A program made the translations under genes and the position numbers. A stretch of DNA of 64,000 bases from the NCBI RefSeq assembly GCF_943846705.1, contig NZ_OX044366.1, positions 868,001 to 932,000 of the forward strand. Direction: 5' to 3'. The stretch comes from an uncultured Pseudomonas sp. (GTDB lineage: Bacteria > Pseudomonadota > Gammaproteobacteria > Pseudomonadales > Pseudomonadaceae). The stretch's first letter is position 1. Each line of letters begins with the position of its first letter. Below, one piece after another: positions 45,118-54,814 of this stretch. The notes beneath the pieces were generated by a model. The model ran no database searches, had not been told where the DNA came from, and was given only the letters and a program-made list of their open reading frames with translations.

Positions 45118-45368
45118 TTCAGCCCCTTGCCGGAAAACAGCAAGACCTGCTCACCGGCGTACTGCACGCTGATAAAGCGCTGCTCATCGCCCCATGTGCA
45201 GCTGGAGATGCCCAAGGCACCTGCGCATTCGGAAGGCTTACCGAGCAAGTTCTCGACCTCAACCTTGCTCATACCTGGCTTGAGCTTGGCGTAATTATCC
45301 TGATTAACCTTGTTGCAAGCCGCTAACAATAGGCAGCCGGCAAGTAGTGCGGCGACGCGCAGAGACAT
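45114..45368 (-). CDS. small BamE-like lipoprotein (DUF3862-like)
   Basis: An 84-residue protein with lipoprotein signal MSLRVAALLAGCLLLAAC. The mature domain (YAKLKPGMSKVEVENLLGKPSEC) has the SmpA/BamE-like beta-lactamase-inhibitor fold motif, GMSKxEVxxLLG. Two mature Cys residues (SECAG, SSCTW) probably pair. GAGGAA precedes this ATG; the much longer upstream frame is antisense to another gene and rejected. It overlaps the lipocalin start. Confidence 0.8.
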   Translation of the reverse strand: MSLRVAALLAGCLLLAACNKVNQDNYAKLKPGMSKVEVENLLGKPSECAGALGISSCTWGDEQRFISVQYAGEQVLLFSGKGLK

Positions 45369-45435
45369 GAGGAACTCCTGAGGAAATGACCAAGACCAGC
45401 TTGGCATAGCAATACCGAGCTTGCCTGCTTGGATG

Positions 45436-46035
45436 CTAGAAGCGCGAGCCAGGTTCCCGCAGAAAGGCAGATTCTTCGCGACTGGAGGAGCGAGCGAGAA
45501 TGTGATTGCGGTGAGGGAAACGGCCAAAACGGGCAATGACCTGCTGGTGGCGCTCGGCATAATCCAGGTAGCCGGCAAACAGTTCACGCTCAGCAGTCGC
45601 AGCCTGCTGATGCAAGCTACTGAACAGCTGCACGGCCTGATTCTGCAGCGCCAGCTCTTCGGCATGCTCCAGCACCAGATAGACGAACACGCGCTGAATC
45701 GGCAATAACTGCTGATCCCAGCCCTGACTCAGCCCATGCAACGACAAAGGGCGAGCCAGCGCATCGCCGGCAAAGGCACGCGGGGTGTTGCGAAAGATCA
45801 TGCGCGGTAGCTGGTCCAGCAACAGCAAGGTCGCCAGCCAGCCCTGCGGCTCACGCGGCCAGCCTTGCAACTGCCCCGCCAGAGCCTGCTCGACCAGGCC
45901 AGCAAATTGCTCGCGGGCCTGATCATCCTGTTGGTCCTGCTTGGCAAACCAAAGCGCTGTGCGGCTGGCCGCCACCTCGGCAGCCGTTACGCCGGGGCCG
46001 AACCACCAGTCGAGTAACGGCTGCCAGGGCTGCAT
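45436..46035 (-). CDS. DUF924 family protein
   Basis: A 199-residue all-helical protein of the DUF924 (TPR-like) family, with signature blocks LDWWFGPG, LLLLDQLPRMIFRNTPRAFAGD, FVYLVLEHAEELALQNQAVQLF and FGRFPHRNHILARSSSREESAFL. Function unassigned. It begins 3 bp after the fbp stop on the same strand, so the two are probably co-transcribed. Confidence 0.88.
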   Translation of the reverse strand: MQPWQPLLDWWFGPGVTAAEVAASRTALWFAKQDQQDDQAREQFAGLVEQALAGQLQGWPREPQGWLATLLLLDQLPRMIFRNTPRAFAGDALARPLSLHGLSQGWDQQLLPIQRVFVYLVLEHAEELALQNQAVQLFSSLHQQAATAERELFAGYLDYAERHQQVIARFGRFPHRNHILARSSSREESAFLREPGSRF

Positions 46036-46038
46036 CGC

Positions 46039-47046
46039 TTACTCGCGGTGGTAAGCGCTGATGCGCAGAACTTCTTCCTTGGAGCCGAGGAAGACAGCAA
46101 CGCGCTGGTGCAAGGAGGTCGGCTGAATATCGAGAATCCGCTCGGTGCCGTTGGTAGCCACGCCGCCCGCCTGCTCGATGATCATCGCCATCGGGTTGGC
46201 TTCGTACATCAGACGCAGCTTGCCGGGCATCGCTGGATCACGGCTGTCGCGCGGGTACATAAACACACCGCCGCGAGTGAGGATGCGGTGTACGTCGGCA
46301 ACCATCGCCGCGACCCAACGCATGTTGTAGTTCTTGCCCAGCGGCCCGGTTTCGCCCGCCAGCAGCTCACTGACGTAACGCTGCACCGGTGCTTCCCAGT
46401 GGCGCTGGTTGGACATGTTGATGGCGAATTCCTTGGTCGCTTCCGGCACCTTGATGTCGTCGTGGGTCATCACGAAGCTGCCCAGTTCGCGATCCAGGGT
46501 GAAACCCTTGACGCCGTCACCGAGGGTCAGCATCAGCATGGTCTGCGGACCGTAGATGGCGTAACCGGCGCACACCTGCTCGGTGCCTGGCTGGAGGAAG
46601 GCTTCTTCGCCTAGGTCACCCTCAGCGCCGTTGCGATCCGGGCAACGCAGCACCGAGAAGATGGTGCCGACCGAAACGTTGACGTCGATGTTGCTGGAGC
46701 CGTCCAGCGGGTCGAATACCAGCAGGTAGGCACCCTTCGGGTACTTGCCAGGAATCTGGTAAGCGTTGTCCATCTCTTCCGAGGCCATGCCGGCCAAGTG
46801 ACCGCCCCACTCGTTGGCCTCCAAGAGAATTTCGTTGGAGATCACGTCGAGCTTTTTCTGCACCTCGCCCTGCACGTTCTCGGTACCCATGCTGCCCAGT
46901 ACGCCGCCCAGCGCGCCCTTGGACACCTGATGGCTGATTTCCTTACAGGCCCGTGCGACCACTTCGATAAGGAAACGCAGATCGGCCGGGGTGTTGTTGC
47001 AGCGGGTCTGCTCGATCAGGTAGCGGCTGAGGGTAACGCGGGACAT
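46039..47046 (-). CDS. fbp: class I fructose-1,6-bisphosphatase
   Basis: A 335-residue Mg2+-dependent gluconeogenic phosphatase. The metal site is LLVFDPLDGSSNIDVNVSVGTIFSVL. Other conserved blocks are SNEILLEANEWGGHLAGMASEEMDN, MRWVAAMVADVHRILTRGGVFMYP and MAMIIEQAGG. The length and all active-site residues are normal. It converts fructose-1,6-bisphosphate to fructose-6-phosphate. DUF924 follows 3 bp later. Confidence 0.97.
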   Translation of the reverse strand: MSRVTLSRYLIEQTRCNNTPADLRFLIEVVARACKEISHQVSKGALGGVLGSMGTENVQGEVQKKLDVISNEILLEANEWGGHLAGMASEEMDNAYQIPGKYPKGAYLLVFDPLDGSSNIDVNVSVGTIFSVLRCPDRNGAEGDLGEEAFLQPGTEQVCAGYAIYGPQTMLMLTLGDGVKGFTLDRELGSFVMTHDDIKVPEATKEFAINMSNQRHWEAPVQRYVSELLAGETGPLGKNYNMRWVAAMVADVHRILTRGGVFMYPRDSRDPAMPGKLRLMYEANPMAMIIEQAGGVATNGTERILDIQPTSLHQRVAVFLGSKEEVLRISAYHRE

Positions 47047-47149
47047 GGAGGGCTCCGGAGGATAGGAAATCGCGCGCAGTTTACCCCTTTAGCGGACAAA
47101 GCGCCTTAGCGCTGGATAGAAGGCGCTCCACCGCGCCGCGCCCAACGGT

Positions 47150-48793
47150 TCAGGCGAGGCTGCACACCCGATTACGCCCCTCATCCTTGGCCTGATAAAG
47201 CGCCGCATCAGCTATCTGCAGCAACTCATCCAGCACCAGCCCCTGCTCGGGCCATAGCGCTAGGCCTGCGGACAGGGTCACGTAGCGCGCGCCACCGCGA
47301 GTCGGCAACGGATGGGCTGCCAGTTCACGGCAGATGGTTTCCAGTCGCGCACGGGCTTCATGTGCATTGGCGCGCGGCAGGATCAGCAGAAACTCTTCGC
47401 CACCGATGCGGAATACCGCATCCGAACTGCGCAGGTTATCCCGCAGGTGCTGTGCAACGCCCCTGAGTACATCGTCTCCCTCTAGGTGGCCATGCTCATC
47501 GTTGAGCCGTTTGAAATGGTCCAGATCGATCAGCGCCAAGGAAATCGGCGTGCGCTCGCGCTGCGCAACGGACAGTTCGCGGGCAAAGAACTCATCCAGA
47601 TAACGACGGTTATACAAGCCCGTGAGCGGATCACGCAGGGCCTGTTCCTGCAGTTGCTCATGCAGGTTGGAGATTGTGCGCAAACGCTCCTCGCTCAGGG
47701 CCAGGGCTTCGGCCAGTTTCAATTCGCTGAGATGACGCTGGGTGACGTCACGCAGATAGAGCATTTGCCCCAATATCAGGGTGCCGCGATGAGTCTCGCG
47801 CTCGATAGCGCGTACACGCACTTCAAAATAACGCGCCGAATTGGCCAGGGTCAGCAGGCGCTCCTGCTCGCCCGACACCGGCTCGCCGAGCAACAACCGT
47901 AGATCAGCCCCAAGGACCGGCCAATCCACCAGTGGCCGCCCTTGCCAACCTCTGCGCAGACCGGCTAGTTTCAGCGCTGCCGGGTTGGCCTCAATCACGC
48001 GCAGCTGCGCATCCACTACCAGTACCGGGTCGAGTAGCGCCTCCAGTAACAGGTGGCGGGCCACCGGCAACAGGTCGAACAGCCGCACCCCGACAATCAG
48101 CCAGGCAAACGCCAGCAAGGTAAAGGCAAAGCTGAACGGCGTCGGGTCGAAGCCGAATAACATCCAGCCAAACACCACATAACTGATATTGGCCGCCCAG
48201 GGCACTGCGGTGACCAAAACAAATGCCAGGAAATGCCGGCGGTGCACACCATGGCTGACGATCGCTGCGCGTAACACCACGCCCATGCAAAAGGTCATAA
48301 ATAGATACACGTAGGCCGCAGCCGCATAAAACAGCGGACCGTGTTGATAGCGGATCGGTGCGCCCAACTCATCACTCAGTGGCGCGGTACCCGCCGCATA
48401 GAACAGCCCATGCCAGGGATTACTCAGGGCCATCAGCCAGATCAGCAGCGGCACCACGGCCAGGCCCAGGCCGCTGCGCAGCGGCAGTGGCTGTCGCACG
48501 CTGTTGATGTACTGCCAGAGGAAAACCGCCCAGAAGGTGGGCGTCATGAGAATGCCTGGCCAGGCCATACTCGCCCAGAACATCTTGCACTGCGGGCCTT
48601 GCATCGCCATTTCCAGGCTCGCCGCCACCATCCACCAGAGACTGGCCAGATGCAGCACGATAAAGCTCTCGCGCCCAGGGAAGTAGCGCTGCCGGGTAAC
48701 CCATCGCGCCAACAGCAGCACGCCTACACACACCGCAGCGGTCAGTAATACCGGGGCACTGAGCGCCCAGCCGGAATCCTCGCAGGCATTCAT
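47150..48793 (-). CDS. membrane-bound diguanylate cyclase (7TM-PAS-GGDEF)
   Basis: A 547-residue protein. The N-terminal seven-helix (HisKA_7TM-type) membrane sensor covers about residues 10-215, then a PAS-like region with VVDAQLRVIEANPAALKLAG, then a GGDEF domain. The active-site motif is GGEEF with an intact RSSD inhibitory (I-) site five residues before it, so cyclic-di-GMP synthesis with product feedback is expected. ATG 48793 is used; a TTG seven codons upstream is the alternative. Confidence 0.9.
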   Translation of the reverse strand: MNACEDSGWALSAPVLLTAAVCVGVLLLARWVTRQRYFPGRESFIVLHLASLWWMVAASLEMAMQGPQCKMFWASMAWPGILMTPTFWAVFLWQYINSVRQPLPLRSGLGLAVVPLLIWLMALSNPWHGLFYAAGTAPLSDELGAPIRYQHGPLFYAAAAYVYLFMTFCMGVVLRAAIVSHGVHRRHFLAFVLVTAVPWAANISYVVFGWMLFGFDPTPFSFAFTLLAFAWLIVGVRLFDLLPVARHLLLEALLDPVLVVDAQLRVIEANPAALKLAGLRRGWQGRPLVDWPVLGADLRLLLGEPVSGEQERLLTLANSARYFEVRVRAIERETHRGTLILGQMLYLRDVTQRHLSELKLAEALALSEERLRTISNLHEQLQEQALRDPLTGLYNRRYLDEFFARELSVAQRERTPISLALIDLDHFKRLNDEHGHLEGDDVLRGVAQHLRDNLRSSDAVFRIGGEEFLLILPRANAHEARARLETICRELAAHPLPTRGGARYVTLSAGLALWPEQGLVLDELLQIADAALYQAKDEGRNRVCSLA

Positions 48794-48997
48794 CGGCAGG
48801 GCACCGCTAAACAAAACACCTGATCACGCCGGCACAACCCAACGGGCAAACGCGCGCGCACCATCGCAAAACTGCTCATCGTCGTAATACGCAAGAGCCT
48901 TCCTGACCTCAAAGTCCAATCAAATTAATCGGCTAACAATACTGTAAGCGCCCGAATCAGCTGGGCTTTATTTCAGCAAAAGAGCCGCGATAGCGCG

Positions 48998-50368
48998 CTA
49001 ATCGGCACTGGGCCGACGCAGCAAACTGGCCGCCATCAAGGCCAGCAACCCCACACCGAGCAGCAGTACCAGCCATAGCCCCCAGCGTCGCCACTGGTTA
49101 TTGGCATCGACGCTCTGCGCTTGCTGTTGCAACTTACCATCCTGCAACTGCGCTTTAGCCGTACCCAACTGCGCCAGGCGCTGCGGCTGATAACCTGGAA
49201 TCAAGGTGGTTAACGGCAACGCAGCCGACTCAGCGCCTACCCGCCCAAGGGCCAGCCGGTAAGGTGGATTGCCGCGCTGCAGGAATACCAACTGCGTAGC
49301 ACGCACCGCCACCTTGATTGGCGGGGGTTCGCTGCCAAGGCCACCGCCGCGCTCGTCGATCTGCAGGCGCAGCTGCTGCACCGCCCAGCCTGGCAGCGGT
49401 AATTCATCCTGACGAATTTGCGTGCCGTTTTCCGGCAGCCGATAGAGCAAGCCTTGAGCCAGCGATTGCCAGCCCCCCTTGCCTTCGCTGCGCCCCGTGA
49501 CACGGATAGGCGCCAGGGTATTGGCCTGACTGAGTTCAACCTGCAGGCGTTGCAGCGGCAACGCCAACGGCAGCTGCCACCAGTAGTGACCGTCCGCGCT
49601 GAGCGTCGCCGTCAGCGGTTCAGACCACACCAAGGGCGCGGGGACATGGTCACTGCGCTGGCTGCGCAAGGATATTGCGGTCAGCTGCGGCGCCTGCTGC
49701 GGGCTCTGCCAGAGCAGGCGCAAGTAGCCCGCCTTGCGCCCGGGCAGCTCGACCTGACGCTGCTCGACACGCTCGCCAGCAAACGCCAGGCGCGCCAGTT
49801 GCCCAGTACCCCAAGACTGCCAGGCTTGCAGGTCATCGCTGGCCTCAATACTGAAGCGCTGAAAGCCGTCTTGGCCATCCGCCCAATCCAGCTTCAGGCT
49901 CACCAGTGGCTCTTTGAGCGCACTGGCATCCAGCAGCCAACCACGCAACAGCGCCGGCTTGGCCGCCCCCTCAGGCTCATCGAGCAGCTCGATCAAGGTA
50001 CCACTGCTGCTGCGCTGCACCCGCAGATTGGGCACGCCTATGCTGTCGCCCTGCTCGGCATACAGCGGGAACCCCTTCACCGCATGTTCCTGCGGGCTTT
50101 CGCGCAAATCGCCCTGCCCGGCGACAAGTGCATAGGCCAACGTCTGGCCTTCAGCATTGAACACCCGCAGATCACGCAGGTCGCCATAGCGCGCGGCGAA
50201 ATGCAGCGCCATTGGCACATCCAGCCGATACCAAGGGCCTTCGCCAGCGAGGGTCAGCGGCAGTTGCACGGCGTAGTCATCAATTTTTTCCTGCGCCAAG
50301 CCTTGGGCACTAAACAGCGCTCCAGCCAACAGCATGCTCAGCGCTGCGCGGGTTAAACGACTCATCAT
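48998..50368 (-). CDS. DUF3999 envelope protein
   Basis: A 456-residue protein with a signal peptide (cleaved near QGLAQ, residue 25) and a C-terminal membrane helix (WGLWLVLLLGVGLLALMAASLLRR), so most of it faces the periplasm. The DUF3999 region includes YAVQLPLTLAGEGPWYRLDVPMALH and beta-rich repeats with discoidin/sugar-binding-like appearance. It overlaps the stop of the DUF2339 gene as ATGA. The DUF2339-DUF3999 pair is conserved in Pseudomonas; its function is not known. Confidence 0.85.
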   Translation of the reverse strand: MMSRLTRAALSMLLAGALFSAQGLAQEKIDDYAVQLPLTLAGEGPWYRLDVPMALHFAARYGDLRDLRVFNAEGQTLAYALVAGQGDLRESPQEHAVKGFPLYAEQGDSIGVPNLRVQRSSSGTLIELLDEPEGAAKPALLRGWLLDASALKEPLVSLKLDWADGQDGFQRFSIEASDDLQAWQSWGTGQLARLAFAGERVEQRQVELPGRKAGYLRLLWQSPQQAPQLTAISLRSQRSDHVPAPLVWSEPLTATLSADGHYWWQLPLALPLQRLQVELSQANTLAPIRVTGRSEGKGGWQSLAQGLLYRLPENGTQIRQDELPLPGWAVQQLRLQIDERGGGLGSEPPPIKVAVRATQLVFLQRGNPPYRLALGRVGAESAALPLTTLIPGYQPQRLAQLGTAKAQLQDGKLQQQAQSVDANNQWRRWGLWLVLLLGVGLLALMAASLLRRPSAD

Positions 50369-53300
50369 GCGTGCTCCTGCGGCTGTTCCGCATCCGCCGG
50401 GCGGGCCGGCAAGGGGGCGAAGTAGCCCACCACCAGTAGCAATACACCCACCCCAATAAATGACACGATGCGCTCCAGGCCACCGCGGTTATTCAGCTCG
50501 ACAAAGAACAGCTTGGCCACCACCACTGCGATCAACGCCGCGCCAAGCAACCACAGCTCGCGCCGCGCCAAACGATTACCGAAGACCATCAGCGGCAGAG
50601 CTATCAGCGTCCAGACAATCGACAAGCCCGCCTGCACCAGCATTGAGTCGAGTAACGCATCCAGCTGATACGGCACGCCGCCCCAATGATGAGCAGTACG
50701 CATGACCATCGCCGTGAGCAAGGCAAACAGCGAAGCCCCCGCCAGCGCTTGGGTCAACCATTGGCTGCGCACTGTGCTCATGCCCAGTTCAGCCAACCCC
50801 ATGCGCGCCCAGGCGAACGCTGCACCCAGGGCAAACAACAAGCCCAGCTCCAACGGGTTAAGCAGCGGCAAATAAGCCAAGGGCTCTGCATCACCGGCAC
50901 TGACGGCGTTAGCCAGCCAGAACCAGCCCAGCAGCAACAACGCCAATGGGGCTGCTGCCAGCAAACGGTACTCGCGCAGGTACACGCCCACCGGCCAAGG
51001 CCAGCGCCGCTGCAGCGACATCAACCACACATAGCCACTCGGCAGCAGCGCCCAGCCCAACCAGCGCCAGGCGTTGTACTGCTCCGACATGACCAAGAAC
51101 AGGTAACGCAATTCCAAGGCCAATACACCCAGCAATAACCAGCAACCGAGTACATGTGCCGCGCTAAGAGCGCCCGCTGGCAGCTGCCCAGCCAGGCAGC
51201 ATAATGCCCAAAAATGCACGGCAAACAGCAGCGCCCAGGCCAACCAGCCGAACTGCGCGGCGGGCTCATAGGTGGTGTGCCAGGCATGCAGCATCACCAC
51301 GCCAGCCAGCGGAATCAGCAGGCAACAGAGCACCGCCAGTTCAGCCCAACGCGTGCGCGGCGCAAGGAACGCCGCCAACGCCACACTGCCCGCCAATAGC
51401 GCCAGCAAAGCATTGGCCTGCCATTCGGCGGCGACAAAACGCAGCACTTCGCTGCTCAAGGCCACGGCCCACCAGGCGGCGCCCCACACCAATAACAGCT
51501 GCGCCAAGCCCAGCAGGCTGACATTGCCCAAAGCGTTCGGCACTTCGCGGCGCGCCAGCTGCTGCAAGCGCCAGGCACCGATCAAGGCCGCCACACCGAG
51601 CACCAGTGGCGTCCAGAAGTCCACATGGGCCAGGGGCCGAATACCCTCGGCAGACAACTGACCAAACAACAACGGGCTGACCGCGAGAAACACCAAGCCA
51701 GCCAGCACCTGCAACAATAGGCCGAAGATAAAGCTGGCCCGCTGCTGCAGATGCAGGCTCAGCCAGATGATCAGCAGCCCGCCGCCCCCCCACACCGCGC
51801 TGGCGGTGGCCCAGGGCAAGACGAACAGCACCGCCAGGTTGAGGAATACCAGGCCGACCAGCAGCACCGCAGACAGGCCGCGCAACAAGCGGCGATCCTG
51901 GCTGATCTGCGGATCACGGGCGGCCAGCAGCATCCCGCCAATCAGCCCAAAACCGATCAGCGAGGACGTCAGCAAGCCCTGCCAGCCGGCGGAAAAACCG
52001 CCCGCCCCGGCGACGGCATTGCTGGCCATATCCAGCATAAACAGCAGGCCGCCGAGCAACTGCACGGCAAAGCCGCTGAACAGAAAACTACGGGCTTGCA
52101 GGCGCAGGCCCAGCCATAAGGTCAGCACACCGGCAATCGCCCAACTGATCGCGCTGCCTTGGGCGGCAAACAGTAACGGCGCGATCAGGTAGAGAAAGGC
52201 CAGCCCGGAACAGGCCAAGAACGGCATGCCGCGCACTTCCCAACGGCTCGCTGCAGCGGCGTTCTGGCGTAATTGCCAGTAACTGAATAGCAGAGCTACA
52301 CCGAGCATCAGCGCGCCCAACGGCGCACCGTCCAGCAGGCTGTGCTCACCCCCGCGTAGACCGATGGCAAACGCCAACGCTGCGCCCACCTGCAGCAATA
52401 GAGCGAACGCCCGCGCCAAACCGCGCTGTTGGCGCAGGCCCAGCCAGTAAATCCCCGCGCCTTCCACGGCCCAGGCCGCTGAGGTCCAGCGCGCATCCAG
52501 GCCCAATGGTATGGCCAGGCTAGCGAACACCACGCCTAGCGCCAGGCAGGTTTCCACCAGCAGCACGGCACGCTCACCAGTACGATTGACCAGCAGCCGC
52601 GCCAGGACTAAGTAGAACAGACCCAGGGCCAGGGCACTGAAGGCCGCGGCGAACTCGATATGCTGCACCAGGGCGAACTGCAAGCCAAAGCCCATCAGCG
52701 GCGGGCCGAACAACACAGTGGCATCGATATAGTCGCCCTTGCGCGCCGCCCAGCGCAGCAGTTGATCACGACCCTCGGGCGCATCTGCCGCCTCACGCAG
52801 CTTACGCCGGGCAAACAACAGACCGATGGCCACATACATCAGGAAGAACAGCAGCAAGAATGGCTCGGTACTCCAGAGCAATTCCGGGGTGTAGGCGCGG
52901 ATGCCCCAGGCGAAACCGATGCCGAAGGTGCCGACAAAGCCGATCATGTTGAGCACGCGCCAGGCCTTGAACCAGGCGATGGCAAAGATGCCGGCATTGA
53001 GTAGAGCAAAATAGCTGAACAGCGCCACATGGCTGCCACTGCCGGTAGAGGTCAGAATCGGCGCGGCGAAACCACCCAGTGCAGCAGCAGCGGCAAGCCC
53101 CAGAGCGTCCTGTTTGACTGCCAGAATCGCCGAGAAAAGCGTCACCAGCACCAGCAAGCCCAGCGCGACAGCAGGGGCGAGCAACGGATGCAGGCGCATG
53201 GCGGCGAACACAGTCAGGTACAGCACGGCAACGCCGGTGCCCTGCAACATCAATGCATAGCTGGGATTGCGCACGCGCAGCCACCAGCCCAGCCCCAGCA

Positions 53301-53940
53301 GCGCGATGGCACTGGCGGCCACGCTGGCATAACGCAGCTCTACCGGCACCACCACGCCCTCGGTGGCATAACGCAGGAGGAAGGCCAGCCCGAGAAACAA
53401 CAGCACCACGCCGACGCGCAGCACCGTATTGCCACCCAGCAACCAGCTCTTCGCAGCGCTAAACCCACGCTCAATCAGGCTCGGCTGACGTGGCGTCGAC
53501 GGTTTCCTAGGAGATGCCGTGGCTGCTGCGGTTTGCGCCTCAGGCGCTGTTTGCTTCGCTGCTAGCGGCTCGGCGCCGGGCTCAGGCTGATCAAAGTCCA
53601 GCGTCCAATCGAGTTCAGCCTCAGCCGCCTGAGCACTGGCGACAGATGCCGGCTCAACTGCAGGGCTGACAGGCTCCGGCGCGGGTGGTTGCTCAGGCGC
53701 AGCAGCGGCACTCTGCTCCAGTTTCTCTAAACGCGCATAAAGTGCGGCGGTGCCCTGCTCGAAACGCTGGGTGACGGCCTTAAGCTGCGCGGTTAGCGCG
53801 GCGTTTTCACGTGCCAATCCGTGCATTCTGAGTGCCTGACCAAGCCCCAGGCCAAGCAATGCGCCAATCAGCGCGGCGCTCAGTGTTTCATCCGCCAAAG
53901 CGCCCAGCACCAGGCCAAGCAGCATGAAAATCAATTGCAT
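50365..53940 (-). CDS. DUF2339 large multi-spanning membrane protein
   Basis: A 1191-residue protein with a remarkable array of roughly 25-30 hydrophobic helices filling residues of about 185 to the end. The N-terminus contains one helix, a coiled coil (NAALTAQLKAVTQRFEQGTAALYARLEKLEQ) and a Pro/Ala/Glu-rich linker. The membrane region begins after RGFSAAKSWLLGGNTVLRVGVVLLFLG, a conserved DUF2339 block. It is translationally coupled to DUF3999 downstream. AGGGA upstream favours the start at 53940. The function is unknown; an envelope polymer or transport role is only a guess. Confidence 0.88.
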   Translation of the reverse strand: MQLIFMLLGLVLGALADETLSAALIGALLGLGLGQALRMHGLARENAALTAQLKAVTQRFEQGTAALYARLEKLEQSAAAAPEQPPAPEPVSPAVEPASVASAQAAEAELDWTLDFDQPEPGAEPLAAKQTAPEAQTAAATASPRKPSTPRQPSLIERGFSAAKSWLLGGNTVLRVGVVLLFLGLAFLLRYATEGVVVPVELRYASVAASAIALLGLGWWLRVRNPSYALMLQGTGVAVLYLTVFAAMRLHPLLAPAVALGLLVLVTLFSAILAVKQDALGLAAAAALGGFAAPILTSTGSGSHVALFSYFALLNAGIFAIAWFKAWRVLNMIGFVGTFGIGFAWGIRAYTPELLWSTEPFLLLFFLMYVAIGLLFARRKLREAADAPEGRDQLLRWAARKGDYIDATVLFGPPLMGFGLQFALVQHIEFAAAFSALALGLFYLVLARLLVNRTGERAVLLVETCLALGVVFASLAIPLGLDARWTSAAWAVEGAGIYWLGLRQQRGLARAFALLLQVGAALAFAIGLRGGEHSLLDGAPLGALMLGVALLFSYWQLRQNAAAASRWEVRGMPFLACSGLAFLYLIAPLLFAAQGSAISWAIAGVLTLWLGLRLQARSFLFSGFAVQLLGGLLFMLDMASNAVAGAGGFSAGWQGLLTSSLIGFGLIGGMLLAARDPQISQDRRLLRGLSAVLLVGLVFLNLAVLFVLPWATASAVWGGGGLLIIWLSLHLQQRASFIFGLLLQVLAGLVFLAVSPLLFGQLSAEGIRPLAHVDFWTPLVLGVAALIGAWRLQQLARREVPNALGNVSLLGLAQLLLVWGAAWWAVALSSEVLRFVAAEWQANALLALLAGSVALAAFLAPRTRWAELAVLCCLLIPLAGVVMLHAWHTTYEPAAQFGWLAWALLFAVHFWALCCLAGQLPAGALSAAHVLGCWLLLGVLALELRYLFLVMSEQYNAWRWLGWALLPSGYVWLMSLQRRWPWPVGVYLREYRLLAAAPLALLLLGWFWLANAVSAGDAEPLAYLPLLNPLELGLLFALGAAFAWARMGLAELGMSTVRSQWLTQALAGASLFALLTAMVMRTAHHWGGVPYQLDALLDSMLVQAGLSIVWTLIALPLMVFGNRLARRELWLLGAALIAVVVAKLFFVELNNRGGLERIVSFIGVGVLLLVVGYFAPLPARPADAEQPQEHA

Positions 53941-54183
53941 GCACTGCATCCCTAAATAGATATAGCCCGAACAACGTGCGAACAAATGTCGGCCAGAGTG
54001 TCGCCGCAGTATAAGAGGCTGCTCGTACCTTACCCAAAGAGACGGATGCCGTGCGCATCACAGCACAGGTAACTATTGCTCAGCCACGGCTAGGCAAAAT
54101 GCAACCAGCCGGCAGATTGTCATTCAAAAATCTTTCAGGCCCGCTATCATCGCCCGCCGTCCAACCGACACACGCCCAGCCCG

Positions 54184-54579
54184 ATGAAAAACAACCTGAT
54201 TGCCGCCGCCGAACTCGACCGCCTGGATACTTGGGCTAAATACACCGCCGACATGTGCCACAGCTGCATGTCCAGCTGCTGCACCCTGCCGGTCGAAGTG
54301 CGCCTAGGCGACCTGATCCGTATTGGCGTGGTCGACGAGTTCGAGCGCAGCGAGCCACCGAAGAACATCGCTAAACGCTTACAGAAAGAGGGTCTTGTCG
54401 AGCGTTTCCACCAAAAGTCGGGGACGTTCACCATAACCCGCATGAGCAATAACGACTGCTACTACCTGGACCGCAAGACCCGCCTGTGCACCATCTACGA
54501 AAAGCGCCCGGACACCTGCCGCAACCATCCGAAAATCGGCCCGCGCCCAGGCTATTGCGCTTATAAGCCGAAAAGCTGA
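54184..54579 (+). CDS. YkgJ-type cysteine-cluster protein
   Basis: A 131-residue soluble protein with eight cysteines, including CHSCMSSCC near residue 25, CYYLD, RLCTIYEKRPDTCRNHP and YCAY. The pattern is that of YkgJ-like proteins (CxxCxxxCC), which probably bind a metal or Fe-S cluster. Monocistronic; no specific function known. Confidence 0.88.
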   Translation: MKNNLIAAAELDRLDTWAKYTADMCHSCMSSCCTLPVEVRLGDLIRIGVVDEFERSEPPKNIAKRLQKEGLVERFHQKSGTFTITRMSNNDCYYLDRKTRLCTIYEKRPDTCRNHPKIGPRPGYCAYKPKS

Positions 54580-54615
54580 GCACCGCGTACACGGCCGAGA
54601 CGGCAATGTGTGCAT

Positions 54616-54672
54616 GGCATGGCGCTCCCGCCCTTACATGCGGGCGAGAAGGCGCAACGGCAGCGCCATGCC
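54616..54672 (+). repeat. extended inverted repeat after the cysteine-cluster gene
   Basis: An 11-bp perfect inverted pair, GGCATGGCGCT (54616-54626) and AGCGCCATGCC (54662-54672), enclosing a second hairpin CCCGC / GCGGG (54627-54644). It lies 37 bp beyond the stop and may be a structured terminator or a repeat element. Confidence 0.55.
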
Positions 54673-54814
54673 GCGGCGGCAACGGCAAGGCGCCAGCATT
54701 CTCAACAGGTGCCCCTGCCGACCTCAGCCTCAAGGCAGCAAGTCATACGCTGCCTAATCGCTTGATGCCCTGAGCTTCAGCCAAGTGGCCGTCACTCGCG
54801 CTACTCCAGCGCGC

